DNA from: Symbiodinium natans
Lineage: Eukaryota; Sar; Dinophyceae; Suessiales; Symbiodiniaceae
DNA: 40,000 bases
Direction of reading: 5' to 3'
NCBI GenBank assembly: GCA_905221605.1
Contig: CAJNDS010002653.1
Coordinates: 282,340 to 322,339 of the forward strand
The position numbers and the translations under genes are program-made. The notes beneath the pieces were generated by a model, which worked only from the letters and a program-made list of their open reading frames with translations, had not been told where the DNA came from and made no database searches. Below, piece after piece: positions 1 through 8,173 of the stretch (position 1 is its first letter; each line of letters opens with the position of its first letter).

Positions 1-504
1 TTGGGGCCTTTCAGGGGTGGGAGGAAGCCAGAAAACACCTCAGGACAATGTCCTATGTTTTGGCTTGGTGCTTTTCAGGGGCTAGGTTTCTGTGGCTTTG
101 GGGCTTCTGTGGGCTTGGGGGCCTTTCAGGGGTGGGAAAGGAAGAACAGTTCTTGGTTTGGGGTGCAGGGCACTGGACAATGCTCAGGGAGAAACCAGTA
201 GCGCCCTGAAATGTAAACACCAAACCCGAATCCCTAAACCCAAACCCCAACCCTGACTGAACCCAACCCCGACGAAATTCTGCAAGTGGCCAGCTGCTCC
301 TGTTGCTTTAGGGCTGCGTCAGTGGCTTGTGGATCTTTAGGAAAGAAACAATTCCCCTCCATCTCCTGCTCGTGTTCAGGCTCGATTGAGGTTTTGTTGG
401 CGTTCAAAAAGAGTCTAGCAAGGTTTTGCTTCCCTGAACAAAGGACAAGCTCTCCCACAAAGCATGCCCTCGTGCTTTTTTGATTTAAGCTGGCAGTCAG
501 AGCC
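1..504. repeat. Palindrome-core repeat copies and telomere-like tract
   Basis: This stretch has no convincing gene. 1-200 holds diverged copies of the window's palindromic repeat in reverse orientation: the core AGGACAATGTCCT at about 43-55 sits in GGGGCCTTTCAGGGGTGGGA-type sequence. About 215-275 is a degenerate run of CCCTAAACCC and CCCAACCC units resembling the TTTAGGG telomere repeat read on the other strand. 280-504 is unremarkable and leads into the gene starting at 505. I saw no promoter motif. Confidence 0.5.
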
Positions 505-1818
505 ATGTCTGCTTTTCACGTGGACATTCGGCGCCCACTGAGAGTGCAGATCATCAGCTATCCAGGCTCTTGTTGGTCCAAACAGCTGCAGTCCATGGAT
601 TCTTGGGCTGCACTCCTTCAGGAGCACGCAGCCGCCTTTTCTTCAACCTTCCAGTATGTGAACTTTGCCGACAACTCAACGGTTACGTCCGAAAGTGATG
701 CTGGCTCGTTGGAGCCGCTGCACCTGAACTTCATAGTTCTGTTGGCCTTGAGGCCTGAGGACTCCTTGGTCCTGGAGCTGGCGGAGAAGCTTCGAAGTGT
801 GACAGAAGACCCCATGAACCTGTTCACTTCGTTGGTGGGTGACAGAGACCTTTCCGCAGAGCTTTTCTGTAACGTCTTGCAGGCGGCGAGAATCCCAGAA
901 GCAGAGGCTATGAGAGCTTGGCGTTATTTGCAGAACGACTTGCCTGCAATGACCAGGGCCACTTGGGAGGCCTTTGCCGTGCCTCACATGCAGTGCGCTG
1001 TGAAGAAGGCAGCCATGACAGAAAGCAACGACTTGTCTTCCAGCATGATTTCTGCTGTTCCCAGGGGGGAGGTCGTGAAGTGCCTTGGTCGAGCTGAGCC
1101 GCTCCAAGGCCGCTTGGTGCAGAAGGTAGCTTTCGACAGCTACGAAGGCTTCGTCAACCGAGAGCACTTCCGTGACTTCTACCCTCACATGATGCCGCCC
1201 GAGGTGTCAGCCTTGTACGAGAGCATTGCCGACATGCCCGCCGAGGAAGTGCGACGTTTGACAGCCCAAGAGGACGAGGCCATCGATGCAGAGCTCGGCG
1301 TGAAGCATGAGGACCAAGTCGCAGAGGTGGAGACAGGAAAATCGCGAAAGCGTGCAGCCAACCGGCTGCAGGACTACTTTGCGGCGTCAGCCAAGAAGAG
1401 GGCGCGGCGGCTGCCAGTGGACACTGCAGCCAGCAGCAGCGCTCCAAGTGCTCCTTCTGATGCCAAGAATGCCAAGACGACCAAGAACAAGCGGAACCAG
1501 CACGGACTCTGTGAGCAGGGCCCGCGCGTGGACAAGGTGCAGCGCGAGATTGCAAGACTTCAAAGTAGATCTGCGCCAACAACATTGATCCCGAAGGTTG
1601 CTTTCGCCAGGCTTGTGCGGGATATCACGGAGGGCATCAAACCAGACTTGCGCATCAGCACCAGTGCGTTCCAGCTGTTGCAGGAGAGTGCAGAGTGGGT
1701 CACTGCAGACACACTCGCTGCAGCCAACAAGCTGGCTGTGCATGCAAAGCGGAGTACGGTCATGTCGAAGGATCTGGCCATGCTCCGCTGGATCCGTGAG
1801 CACCCCTCGCTGGGCTGA
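505..1818 (+). CDS. Large protein with C-terminal histone H3-type fold
   Basis: Intact ORF of 437 codons starting at ATG 505. Residues about 1-275 match no family I recognise. Residues about 280-307 are strongly basic (KSRKRAANR, AKKRARR) and look like a nuclear localisation signal. About 308-340 is a low-complexity Ala/Ser/Lys linker. Residues about 342-437 align without gaps to the histone H3 core: an alpha-N-like helix (QREIARLQ), alpha-1 (KVAFARLVRDI), loop 1 (KPDLRIS), alpha-2 (SAFQLLQESAEW), then AVHAKRSTVMSKD and a final helix ending at residue 437. The positions matching H3 His113, Lys115, Arg116, Thr118, Lys122 and Asp123 are kept; Cys110 is Leu. Loop 1 has ordinary H3 length, not the longer CENP-A type. 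The modifiable H3 tail is absent and replaced by the long N-terminal part. No intron is evident, so it may be a retrocopy. The fold call is firm; any role in chromatin is inferred. Confidence 0.8.
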   Translation: MSAFHVDIRRPLRVQIISYPGSCWSKQLQSMDSWAALLQEHAAAFSSTFQYVNFADNSTVTSESDAGSLEPLHLNFIVLLALRPEDSLVLELAEKLRSVTEDPMNLFTSLVGDRDLSAELFCNVLQAARIPEAEAMRAWRYLQNDLPAMTRATWEAFAVPHMQCAVKKAAMTESNDLSSSMISAVPRGEVVKCLGRAEPLQGRLVQKVAFDSYEGFVNREHFRDFYPHMMPPEVSALYESIADMPAEEVRRLTAQEDEAIDAELGVKHEDQVAEVETGKSRKRAANRLQDYFAASAKKRARRLPVDTAASSSAPSAPSDAKNAKTTKNKRNQHGLCEQGPRVDKVQREIARLQSRSAPTTLIPKVAFARLVRDITEGIKPDLRISTSAFQLLQESAEWVTADTLAAANKLAVHAKRSTVMSKDLAMLRWIREHPSLG

Positions 1819-2560
1819 ACAGAAGTCAGGCGTTTCCAAACCAGTCTTCCGGATTCGGCAAGCTGTTGAAAAGCTGCAGGAACGGGCAAGCGCTTCTCTC
1901 TAAACCCTCCAATTGCACTCCTCAACCCTCATTAAAATCCCAGCCCCGTAAAAGGGTAGTCCTCTGCTCTCCAACCCCTTGCCCTCGCCCTAACCCCTCG
2001 CCCGCTTCGTCAGGATTCCCAGCGGGGGCAGGCCTTGGCTTGCCCCCGCTGCCGTTCGTTCGCGTCCCCCTACGTTTGGGGTTTAGGGAGTTTCAAGGGC
2101 AGAGGGTGCACGTTGAACCCTCAACCCTCAAACCCTAAACCTCAACAACCCTCAACCCTCAAGCCCTCAATCCCAAAACATCAAACCCTCACACCCCAAG
2201 GGTGGGACAGAGTTAAAAGGCTTGCTCGACCCTCGCTGCCTTTGTCTGTTCCTGGCCAACCCAAGCTGTCTTCGCTGACCCTGCCTCGTTTCCGTCTGCT
2301 GCAGCTTTGCGCCTGGTCGAGGTCCCCAAAAGGGCGTGAGTGCTGACTCATGTGATGCTTTGTAAACAAAAACTAACAGGTTTTAACTCCTTGAGAGTTC
2401 TAAGTGGGCGGTCTTGGGGTGGGTAGGTCTGCGCACTACCAAAGCGCGCTTCCGTTTGGCACGCCCTGAACCCTAAACCGAAACAAGTAGGATTGAGGGC
2501 TTGAGGTTCGCAGGAATAGAAATTTCAGGGAACCTTTTCTTCCGGGCCAGAGGCTTTATA
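1819..2560. repeat. Gene-free stretch with CCCTCAA/CCCTAAA telomere-like repeats
   Basis: No gene is supported here. 1905-2000 and especially 2115-2205 are runs of CCCTCAA, CCCTAAA and related 6-8-base units, a degenerate telomere-type pattern. 2060-2100 contains GGGGTTTAGGGAG on the same strand, so both orientations occur. The remainder is unique-looking sequence with only short shadow ORFs. Confidence 0.5.
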
Positions 2561-2682
2561 ACTTATACTGCAGGAAGCAAGAACCGTGATAGGAATTCTG
2601 GACCTTGGAAACGCTGCAGCTCGGAAAAGTTCCCAAAAAAGGCAGTCAAATGAATGTCTCTAAAAGCAACTTCTGAAAATGC

Positions 2683-2755
2683 ACCCTCCGGGGTTCGAGC
2701 CCGGGGCTTCAGGTCACAAGCTCAATCGCTCTGCCACTAGGCCATTTGGCCTGTG
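2683..2755 (-). ncRNA. tRNA-like sequence (tRNA pseudogene or SINE head)
   Basis: Read on the minus strand, the segment has a Pol III A-box match (TGGCAGAGC) followed about 30 bases later by a near-perfect B-box (GGCTCGAACCC). The B-box lies inside a T-arm whose CCGGG/CCCGG stem pairs perfectly. The anticodon arm pairs poorly (TTGAG against CTGAA) and no clean 7-bp acceptor stem was found. I therefore do not call a functional tRNA or an anticodon. A tRNA-derived SINE head or a decayed tRNA fits better. Confidence 0.4.
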
Positions 2756-3779
2756 CCTTTTCAGATTCGAAGAAGCTAATATTCGAGATTTAAGCTTAAA
2801 ATTGCTCGTTTTGGGCCCGGCTCCGGTCCCGATCGCGTTTTTGCAATTTGTCCTTTTCGGACTTGCGTCATGGGAACTCCCCAAACCCCGTCAGTGGGCC
2901 TTGTTCAAGCCGTTCTGAAAGTCCGCGGGACCCCAAACAGATTCAGATTCGGCATGTTTGATCAACAGGAACTGGAGAAGTCCAAGTGGTTCATTGGGAA
3001 TTGTCAGAGGGCCTTTCTGCCCTTCTGCCTGTACTTCGGAGAAAGCAGTTGGCTTGAGTTTAGGCCTAAACCCTAGAAGGAATAGGTTTGGGTGGCTTTG
3101 CCGCCTCGGGCGGTGGGAGAAAAATCTCAGATGGCCTTCCACAATCGGGCCACACGAAGCTTTCCAAAACCTAACCTTCATAGCATCTACGCCCTATCAC
3201 AGCAAACCCTAAACCCTAAACCCTCAACGCTAAACCAGTCAGGCGTGCCTGAAAGCCCGAGCCCATTGAGCCCAAACCGTTCGAGCCAAGACCAAGCTCA
3301 CTTTGCCTGATTCACGGCCTCGGAGGAGACGCGGCATCCTGCAAGCCGTGATGCCCGACAACACAAGGACTGCTTGGGGGTTAGGGCTTCCAGCGAATCT
3401 TCCTTGTCATTGGGGCTGGGCTGTCCGGAAGAACATTCCTCGCCTTCTCGAGCTTGCTTGCTGGCTGTGTAGGCTCAGGCAGCATGCGCATGATGGGTTG
3501 CAACGAATGTTGATTTTTGTTCTCTGAGGGGAAGCGTCTGCATGCATCGTCAAGGGGGACCTAGCTTTCGTTGCAATCGAGGTCCGCAGTTAAGCAAGCT
3601 AGAGAAGCATTGACTGAGCTGTTTCACGGGGTGACATGGACGTACAAGTGTGGCAGTTGGGGAGCCAACAGCTGCCAAGCTGGGCACGCGAACTATGTCT
3701 GGGTGGGGGCAAGCATGCTGTGCGCGACTTTGCTTGAATTCTGAGGGGCACCAGGACAGTATCCCGAACCTCCGCAAAG
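2756..3779. repeat. Gene-free stretch with a short interstitial telomere-like tract
   Basis: 3202-3232 contains three tandem CCCTAAA-type units (AAACCCTAAACCCTAAACCC). The rest, 2756-3200 and 3233-3779, shows no ORF with recognisable content, no RNA gene and no clear repeat structure. Confidence 0.45.
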
Positions 3780-4010
3780 AACCAAAGAAAAAACCTAGGA
3801 CATTGTCCTAGGGCTTTCCCTGTCAAGGGTAAGCCCCCCACCCTCCCGAACCTCCTCAAACTAGCCTGTCACCCAAGCCTCAGCCAAGGGTACGTAAGCC
3901 TTCAAAGAGCCCCAACCCCCCAGAAAGAACCAAAGAAGGCAATGTCCCAGGCTCCTAGAGCTTTGCCTGTCACCTCAGCCAAGGCTACGACAAAGCCGCG
4001 ACAGCACCGA
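3780..4010. repeat. Palindrome-core repeat, two units
   Basis: Two adjacent units of the palindromic repeat. One has an intact core AGGACATTGTCCTAGGG near 3797, followed by CTTTCCCTGTCA and an AAGCCCCC/CCGAACCTCC tail. The second, near 3937, has a diverged core. The same unit builds the array at 7330-7990 and 18428-18700. Confidence 0.65.
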
Positions 4011-4015
4011 TTATT

Positions 4016-6878
4016 TTGGGGAACAGGGGTAAATTGACTCGTGTGCGGATCTTCGCCAAGGGCGAGATGCTTGTAGATGTGCAGAGGACGGGCAGCGCCT
4101 TTCCGATTCCGCTGCAGGACATACAGTGGCAAGAGCCACAGGACATTGTCACGGTTTTCGACCTGGATGCTGGAGAGGCCGCGCAGGACACCAAGGAGGC
4201 TGCTCTGCCCGGAACTTCGGACTCGTTGGTGGTCGTTCCAGAAGAAACTTCGTTTGCGCCTGCAGATCCTCCGCGCAAGTTGAAGAGAGGTCGCAAGCAA
4301 GGCGAGCGAGACTGGTCGTTTGCAGATCGTTTGCAAGTCATCCACTTTGCTGTTGCAGAGATGTGTATATGCTCGCACAAGTCTGGACGGATGGTGAACA
4401 ACTTGCCCAAAGGGCAACGTGCCATTCCATTGCCGTGGATGTCGACTGCCGATGGTTCTGGCTCTTCTGTGTCGGTGGCGGTTGATACAGTCTTGGAATG
4501 GCACAAACTCTCAATACAGCAGCGGTGGGAGGACATGATTGCAGATGGCCAGCTCCAGTCGGAGCTGGGGAGTGGTTGTCCACCAGGTCCCGCTTGCCCA
4601 ACAGGTGGCGCCAGCTCCTAAACGAATCGGATTCAGCGAACTATGCTATGCTTGGTCAACCACGTTTGCTTGACAGGTTTCCACAACTGGTGGACGTTCT
4701 GCAGAAAACAGACTCCATGCACAAGGACGAACGGGATGTCTTGGCGCCCGCCACTACGCGAGGCTTTGTAGAGACGTTGCAAACCAACTTGCGACTGGAA
4801 GAGGTGGATGATGGTGCTTCGCTGCCTGGCAAGGTTTCCGATTCCTGGGTGCGCGGGCAGCTGAATGTTTTGCAAGTGCAAGAGGTGACGAAACCTTGCA
4901 CAGAACCGAATACGGTCTCCTGTTCGGATGCCGAGGCCTACGTCTGCGGCCTTCAGGAGAAGTTGGCCAAGGTCGGCGACGTGCGGCTGCAGATCAGCTT
5001 TGACGAGTTCTCCGGAACCGTCGACGTCGGCGCTTCACGCACACTTCTGCACCGCTCTGAGCCTTCCAAGCGCTTGAATCGAGGCAACCGAGTGGGCCAG
5101 ACCAAGAAGCTTTCACGTGCCCGTGAAACCTTTACCGCTGGGGTTTGCCTGTCACCCTCGCAAAGACTTCTGGGGCTGCTGGTTTTCTCTAAGTGCCCAA
5201 AAAACACGTTGGCCTTGATCAACCGGGACTTCGGCAACATTCTTCAGGCACACATCACACCCAGCGGGAGTGTCCTGGCCACGGAGAATTTCACATCGAG
5301 AAGGTCATCAAGGGTGTCGTCGCAGCGTCAGCTCAACGGCTCAGAAATCTTTGCAAAGTCCCCAGTGACAGAGCCTGGGCTGCTGTTGATGGGGTTCCTC
5401 CCCAAACTCCAAAACCCTGAAAAAAGGAATATCACTTAAGGGATGTGAATTAAGGGATTTTGGAGTCTGTAAAAACTTCTCAGCCCAGCTCCCATCTGCT
5501 TTCCAGGCCTGGTGCTCTACGAAGAAGACCATGCTCCAGCCCACACGGGGGACACAGACACTCAGACAAAGGCAACTGGCCTCAAGAAGCGCCGCAAGCA
5601 GGCCTGGGTCCCAATGCTTTTTCCGAGCTTGTTTCTTGAGACCTCCTTTGCCCCCCGCCCTGCCAGGCTCTCGTGGACGCAAGGCTGTTGCGTCACCTCG
5701 TCCCTTTGAATGGGACTCCCCAGTTCATGAAAAACGACATGATCCACGACGTTCTCAAGCGAGACTTTCAGCAGCGGTTGCAAGACGTTTCGTGCCAGGC
5801 TTTGGACTTTTCCAAACGCCCGTCCTCTTGCATTCGCAGGCCAGGCGGATGTGTTTACACGTCCAAGGGCTACCACCGAAGTCCGGGCAAGTACTTGATC
5901 GCCAAGGCTTTTGCGGAGTGCATCTCAGCCATGACCAGCGCGCAATGCTTAGCAGCTCACATCCGGTGTGGTGCAATGACGCACGAGGATGCTGCAAAAA
6001 TCAGCGGCGCCACTTCAGAAGAGATTTTGCTTGCTGTGGAGGATCTGGCTCAACTGCAAAAGGAAGTCAGTGCAACCAAGAAGTTCAAACATGAATGGTG
6101 CTCTGGTTGCGATGCCCTTGCTGGGAAGCCTTCGCCCAGGACCTGGCTCCATGTGGATTTCAAGTGGCTGGAGCCTGCTGTTGCAGCTCAGGCCTCTGCT
6201 CCAACTCAGGAGCAGCTGAAAGAGCTAGAGATCTGCCGTACAGCCACTGCGAACCTGAAGAAGCTGCGTGCCCGCACCCTTTTTGAGCTTGTTGCGCCGC
6301 AAGAAGGTCCGCTGCCTGACATCCTCATGCCAGACCACTCGTCTGGAGCTTCCCTTGTGAAGCTGGCCGCAAAGCCAGGCCCATGTAATGCTGATCAATC
6401 AGAGTACTTCCGCCAGGCAGCTGCTGTGATATTCAAAAACGAGCAGAAGTTCAAGTCGAAGAGACAGCTTGTGGACCAGGCGTTCGACTTTCAACTGTAT
6501 CAACTTCAGCAGGCCTGGCGGGAAAACCGGTTGGCAGGAGCGATGAAGAAAACCAGGGCCACGTTTTGCTGGGATGCTTTGAGGGAGGCCAATCGATGCA
6601 GTCACAAGTCAACCTTGCTCAACAACATCCTCGGAGATTACCAGAAGTATGGCTTGAACTGCTCAGGGCGCGCAGATCGAAAACAAAAAGCAGAACCTGA
6701 AGCCGCAGCTTCAGAGGTTATCAATCTTGACGAGATTCCCGAAGCAGTGGCCGTGCCTCAGCCCGTGATGGATGCGGATCAGCTACGCAAAGTGAGTGCC
6801 TGGCGAGAGAATGTCCTCAATGCCAAGCGGAAGGCTGCAGCAGCCTCCGATGCGGGCGCGAAGAAGAAGGGTCGATGA
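4016..6878 (+). CDS. Probable multi-exon pogo-like DDE transposase
   Basis: Three long open segments in different frames read as one protein if four short introns are removed. I propose introns at 4525-4604 (GT-AG, 80 nt), 5248-5303 (GC-AG, 56 nt) and 5608-5666 (GT-AG, 59 nt). A fourth ends at AG 5505-5506, but its donor is unresolved: GA at 5371 or 5419 fits the phase, the nearby GT at 5394 does not. The product resembles DDE_1 (pogo/Tigger/CENP-B) transposases. It has a pre-catalytic SDSWVRGQ-type segment, a first Asp in SFDEFSG (codon at 5002), a second Asp in EEDHAPAHT (5527), and VPLNGTPQFMKND with the third Asp at 5736, spaced exactly like the family's LPxNTTSxxQPxD. D2-D3 spacing is about 49 residues, longer than the usual 30-36. 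A ~380-residue C-terminal extension, ending in a basic KKKGR tail, is unrecognised. No in-frame ATG opens the first segment (it starts at TTG), so 5' exons may be missing. Terminal inverted repeats were not found. Confidence 0.55.
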
Positions 6879-7329
6879 GCAAAGCGGAGCAGGGAAAGCA
6901 GGGAGCAGGGAGCAGGACAAAGGGGTGCCTTTTTGCTGGAGCTCGTGGGCGGTAGTCCCTAAACCCTAAACTCTGAACCTTGATCTATGGCCAGGGGAGT
7001 TGACCACCTTAGGAGCAGCCTTTTGGGGTTTAGGGTGTTGGGTCTGTAGGGTTTAGGGTTTGGGTTGAGGCCCTACTGAGCAACTGCACCCAACTGCTGG
7101 CGCAAGCCTCGTGGTTCGGGGTGCTAAGTCCGGGCGTAGTACTGGCCGGTTCGTAGTAGGGAATGAGGGAATGAGGCGCCTTATAGCCCCCAGCCTTTGA
7201 GGGTTTATGTTGGGTACCTGCTTGCCCCGTTGAGTTTTCCCCTGTGAAGGACACACAGCTGTCGTGGACTTGCCACGGTCCTCCATCGGCTGGGTTTCAG
7301 GTCTGAGCAATCTCACAATGTTCTAGGAG
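6879..7329. repeat. Gene-free stretch with telomere-like repeats in both orientations
   Basis: 6955-6972 carries CCCTAAACCCTAAACTC, and 7023-7072 carries GGGTTTAGGGTGTTGGG and TAGGGTTTAGGGTTTGGG on the same strand. Telomere-type units therefore face each other across about 50 bases. 7080-7329 has no recognisable content. Confidence 0.5.
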
Positions 7330-7990
7330 CCTTTCCGATTTTCAGGTTTTTGGGACAGAAGAAATCCCTGGGAAAATGTCCTAGGTCTCAAAAGCATTGG
7401 TTCTGGGGTTTGAGTTCTCATGAGGGGCTTTGACGCATCAAACCTTCCGGTGCAAGCAGTTAAAAACCTAGAACATTGTCCTGGGGCCCCTAGCGCTTTC
7501 CCTGTCACCTAAGCCAGGGTAAGCCAAAGAAAAAAACTAGGACATTGTCCCAGGGCTTTCCCTGTCACCAAAGCCCCAAACCCCCCCGACCTCCCTTAAA
7601 GAACCAAAGAAAAAACCCTAGGACAGTCCTAGGGCTTTCTCTGTCAAGCCCCCCCAACCTCCCTGAAAGAGCCCAAAAAAAGCTAGGACATTGTCCTAGA
7701 CCTTTCCCTGTCATCTCAGCCAAGGCCAAGCCGCCAAAGCCCCCCAACCTCAGGGTAAGCCCTGTCACCTGAGCCAAGGTAAGCCCCCAAGCCCGAACCT
7801 CCTGAAAAAACCAGGACATTGTCCTAGGGCTTTCGTCACCTCAACCCCCCCACCCCCCAAAACCTCCCTGAAAGAGCCAAAGAAAAAACCTAGGACATTG
7901 TCCTAGGGCTTTCCCTGAATTCAGACAAGGCTACGCCCCCAAAGCCCCCGAACCTCGCCTGAAAAACCAAAAGAAAAACCTAGGACATTG
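7330..7990. repeat. Tandem array of palindrome-core repeat units (left half)
   Basis: About eight units of roughly 65-130 bases share the order AAAGAAAAAACCTAGGACA, TTGTCCTAGGGCTTTCCCTG, TCACCTAAGCCAAGGGTAAG, then CCCCAAAGCCCCCGAACCTCC. The core CCTAGGACATTGTCCTAGG is a 9-bp perfect inverted repeat around one base. Cores lie near 7470, 7537, 7619, 7683, 7812 and 7889. The last core is cut at 7990 by the LTR retrotransposon and resumes at 18428. Confidence 0.75.
7986..7990. other. Target site duplication, left copy (CATTG)
   Basis: CATTG here directly precedes the 5' LTR. The same five bases follow the 3' LTR at 18428-18432. Removing the element and one copy restores an intact palindrome core, which supports a genuine integration event. 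Confidence 0.85.
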
Positions 7991-8125
7991 TGCAGATTCC
8001 CAAATCCTTCTTCCTGGCTAGTGTTGGGTGGAGAATCAGCTTCGGCAGTACCAAGGTCGAGCAGTGCACTGCACACTGAGGCCTTTTCGACTCGAAGACC
8101 AAAAGAACTTGAAGGTGTGTTTGTA
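7991..8125 (+). repeat. 5' LTR (135 bp)
   Basis: Starts TGCAGATTCC and ends GTGTGTTTGTA. By eye it matches 18293-18427 at all 135 positions. It is very short for an LTR and ends in TA rather than the usual CA. No TATA box was seen; transcription signals may lie elsewhere. Confidence 0.92.
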
Positions 8126-8136
8126 GGTTAAGAGCC
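8126..8136 (+). promoter_or_regulatory. Putative primer-binding site
   Basis: GGTTAAGAGCC lies immediately after the 5' LTR. It is complementary to GGCTCTTAACC, which has the form of a tRNA anticodon arm with a CTT (Lys) anticodon. Drosophila copia is known to prime from an internal half-tRNA (initiator Met) with a similar GGTTATGGGCC site, so the same mode is plausible. The tRNA identity is inferred. Confidence 0.45.
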
Positions 8137-8173
8137 TTGCGCTCTTTAGGGGCGCCAGGTGGGTGTCCTTGCC

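Noticed and set aside
676-1188. 170-codon minus-strand ORF opposite the H3-fold gene
   Set aside because: Lies wholly inside the plus-strand gene and resembles nothing.
2683-2755. Functional tRNA-His or tRNA-Thr
   Set aside because: Anticodon stem is mispaired and no acceptor stem could be built; kept only as tRNA-like.
3902-4536. Two minus-strand ORFs of 183 and 200 codons
   Set aside because: Overlap the first transposase segment in antisense; no domain recognised.
7330-7990. CRISPR-like array
   Set aside because: Repeats are long, palindromic and diverged, spacing is irregular (about 64-130 bases), there are no unique spacers of constant length and no cas genes, and the genome is eukaryotic.
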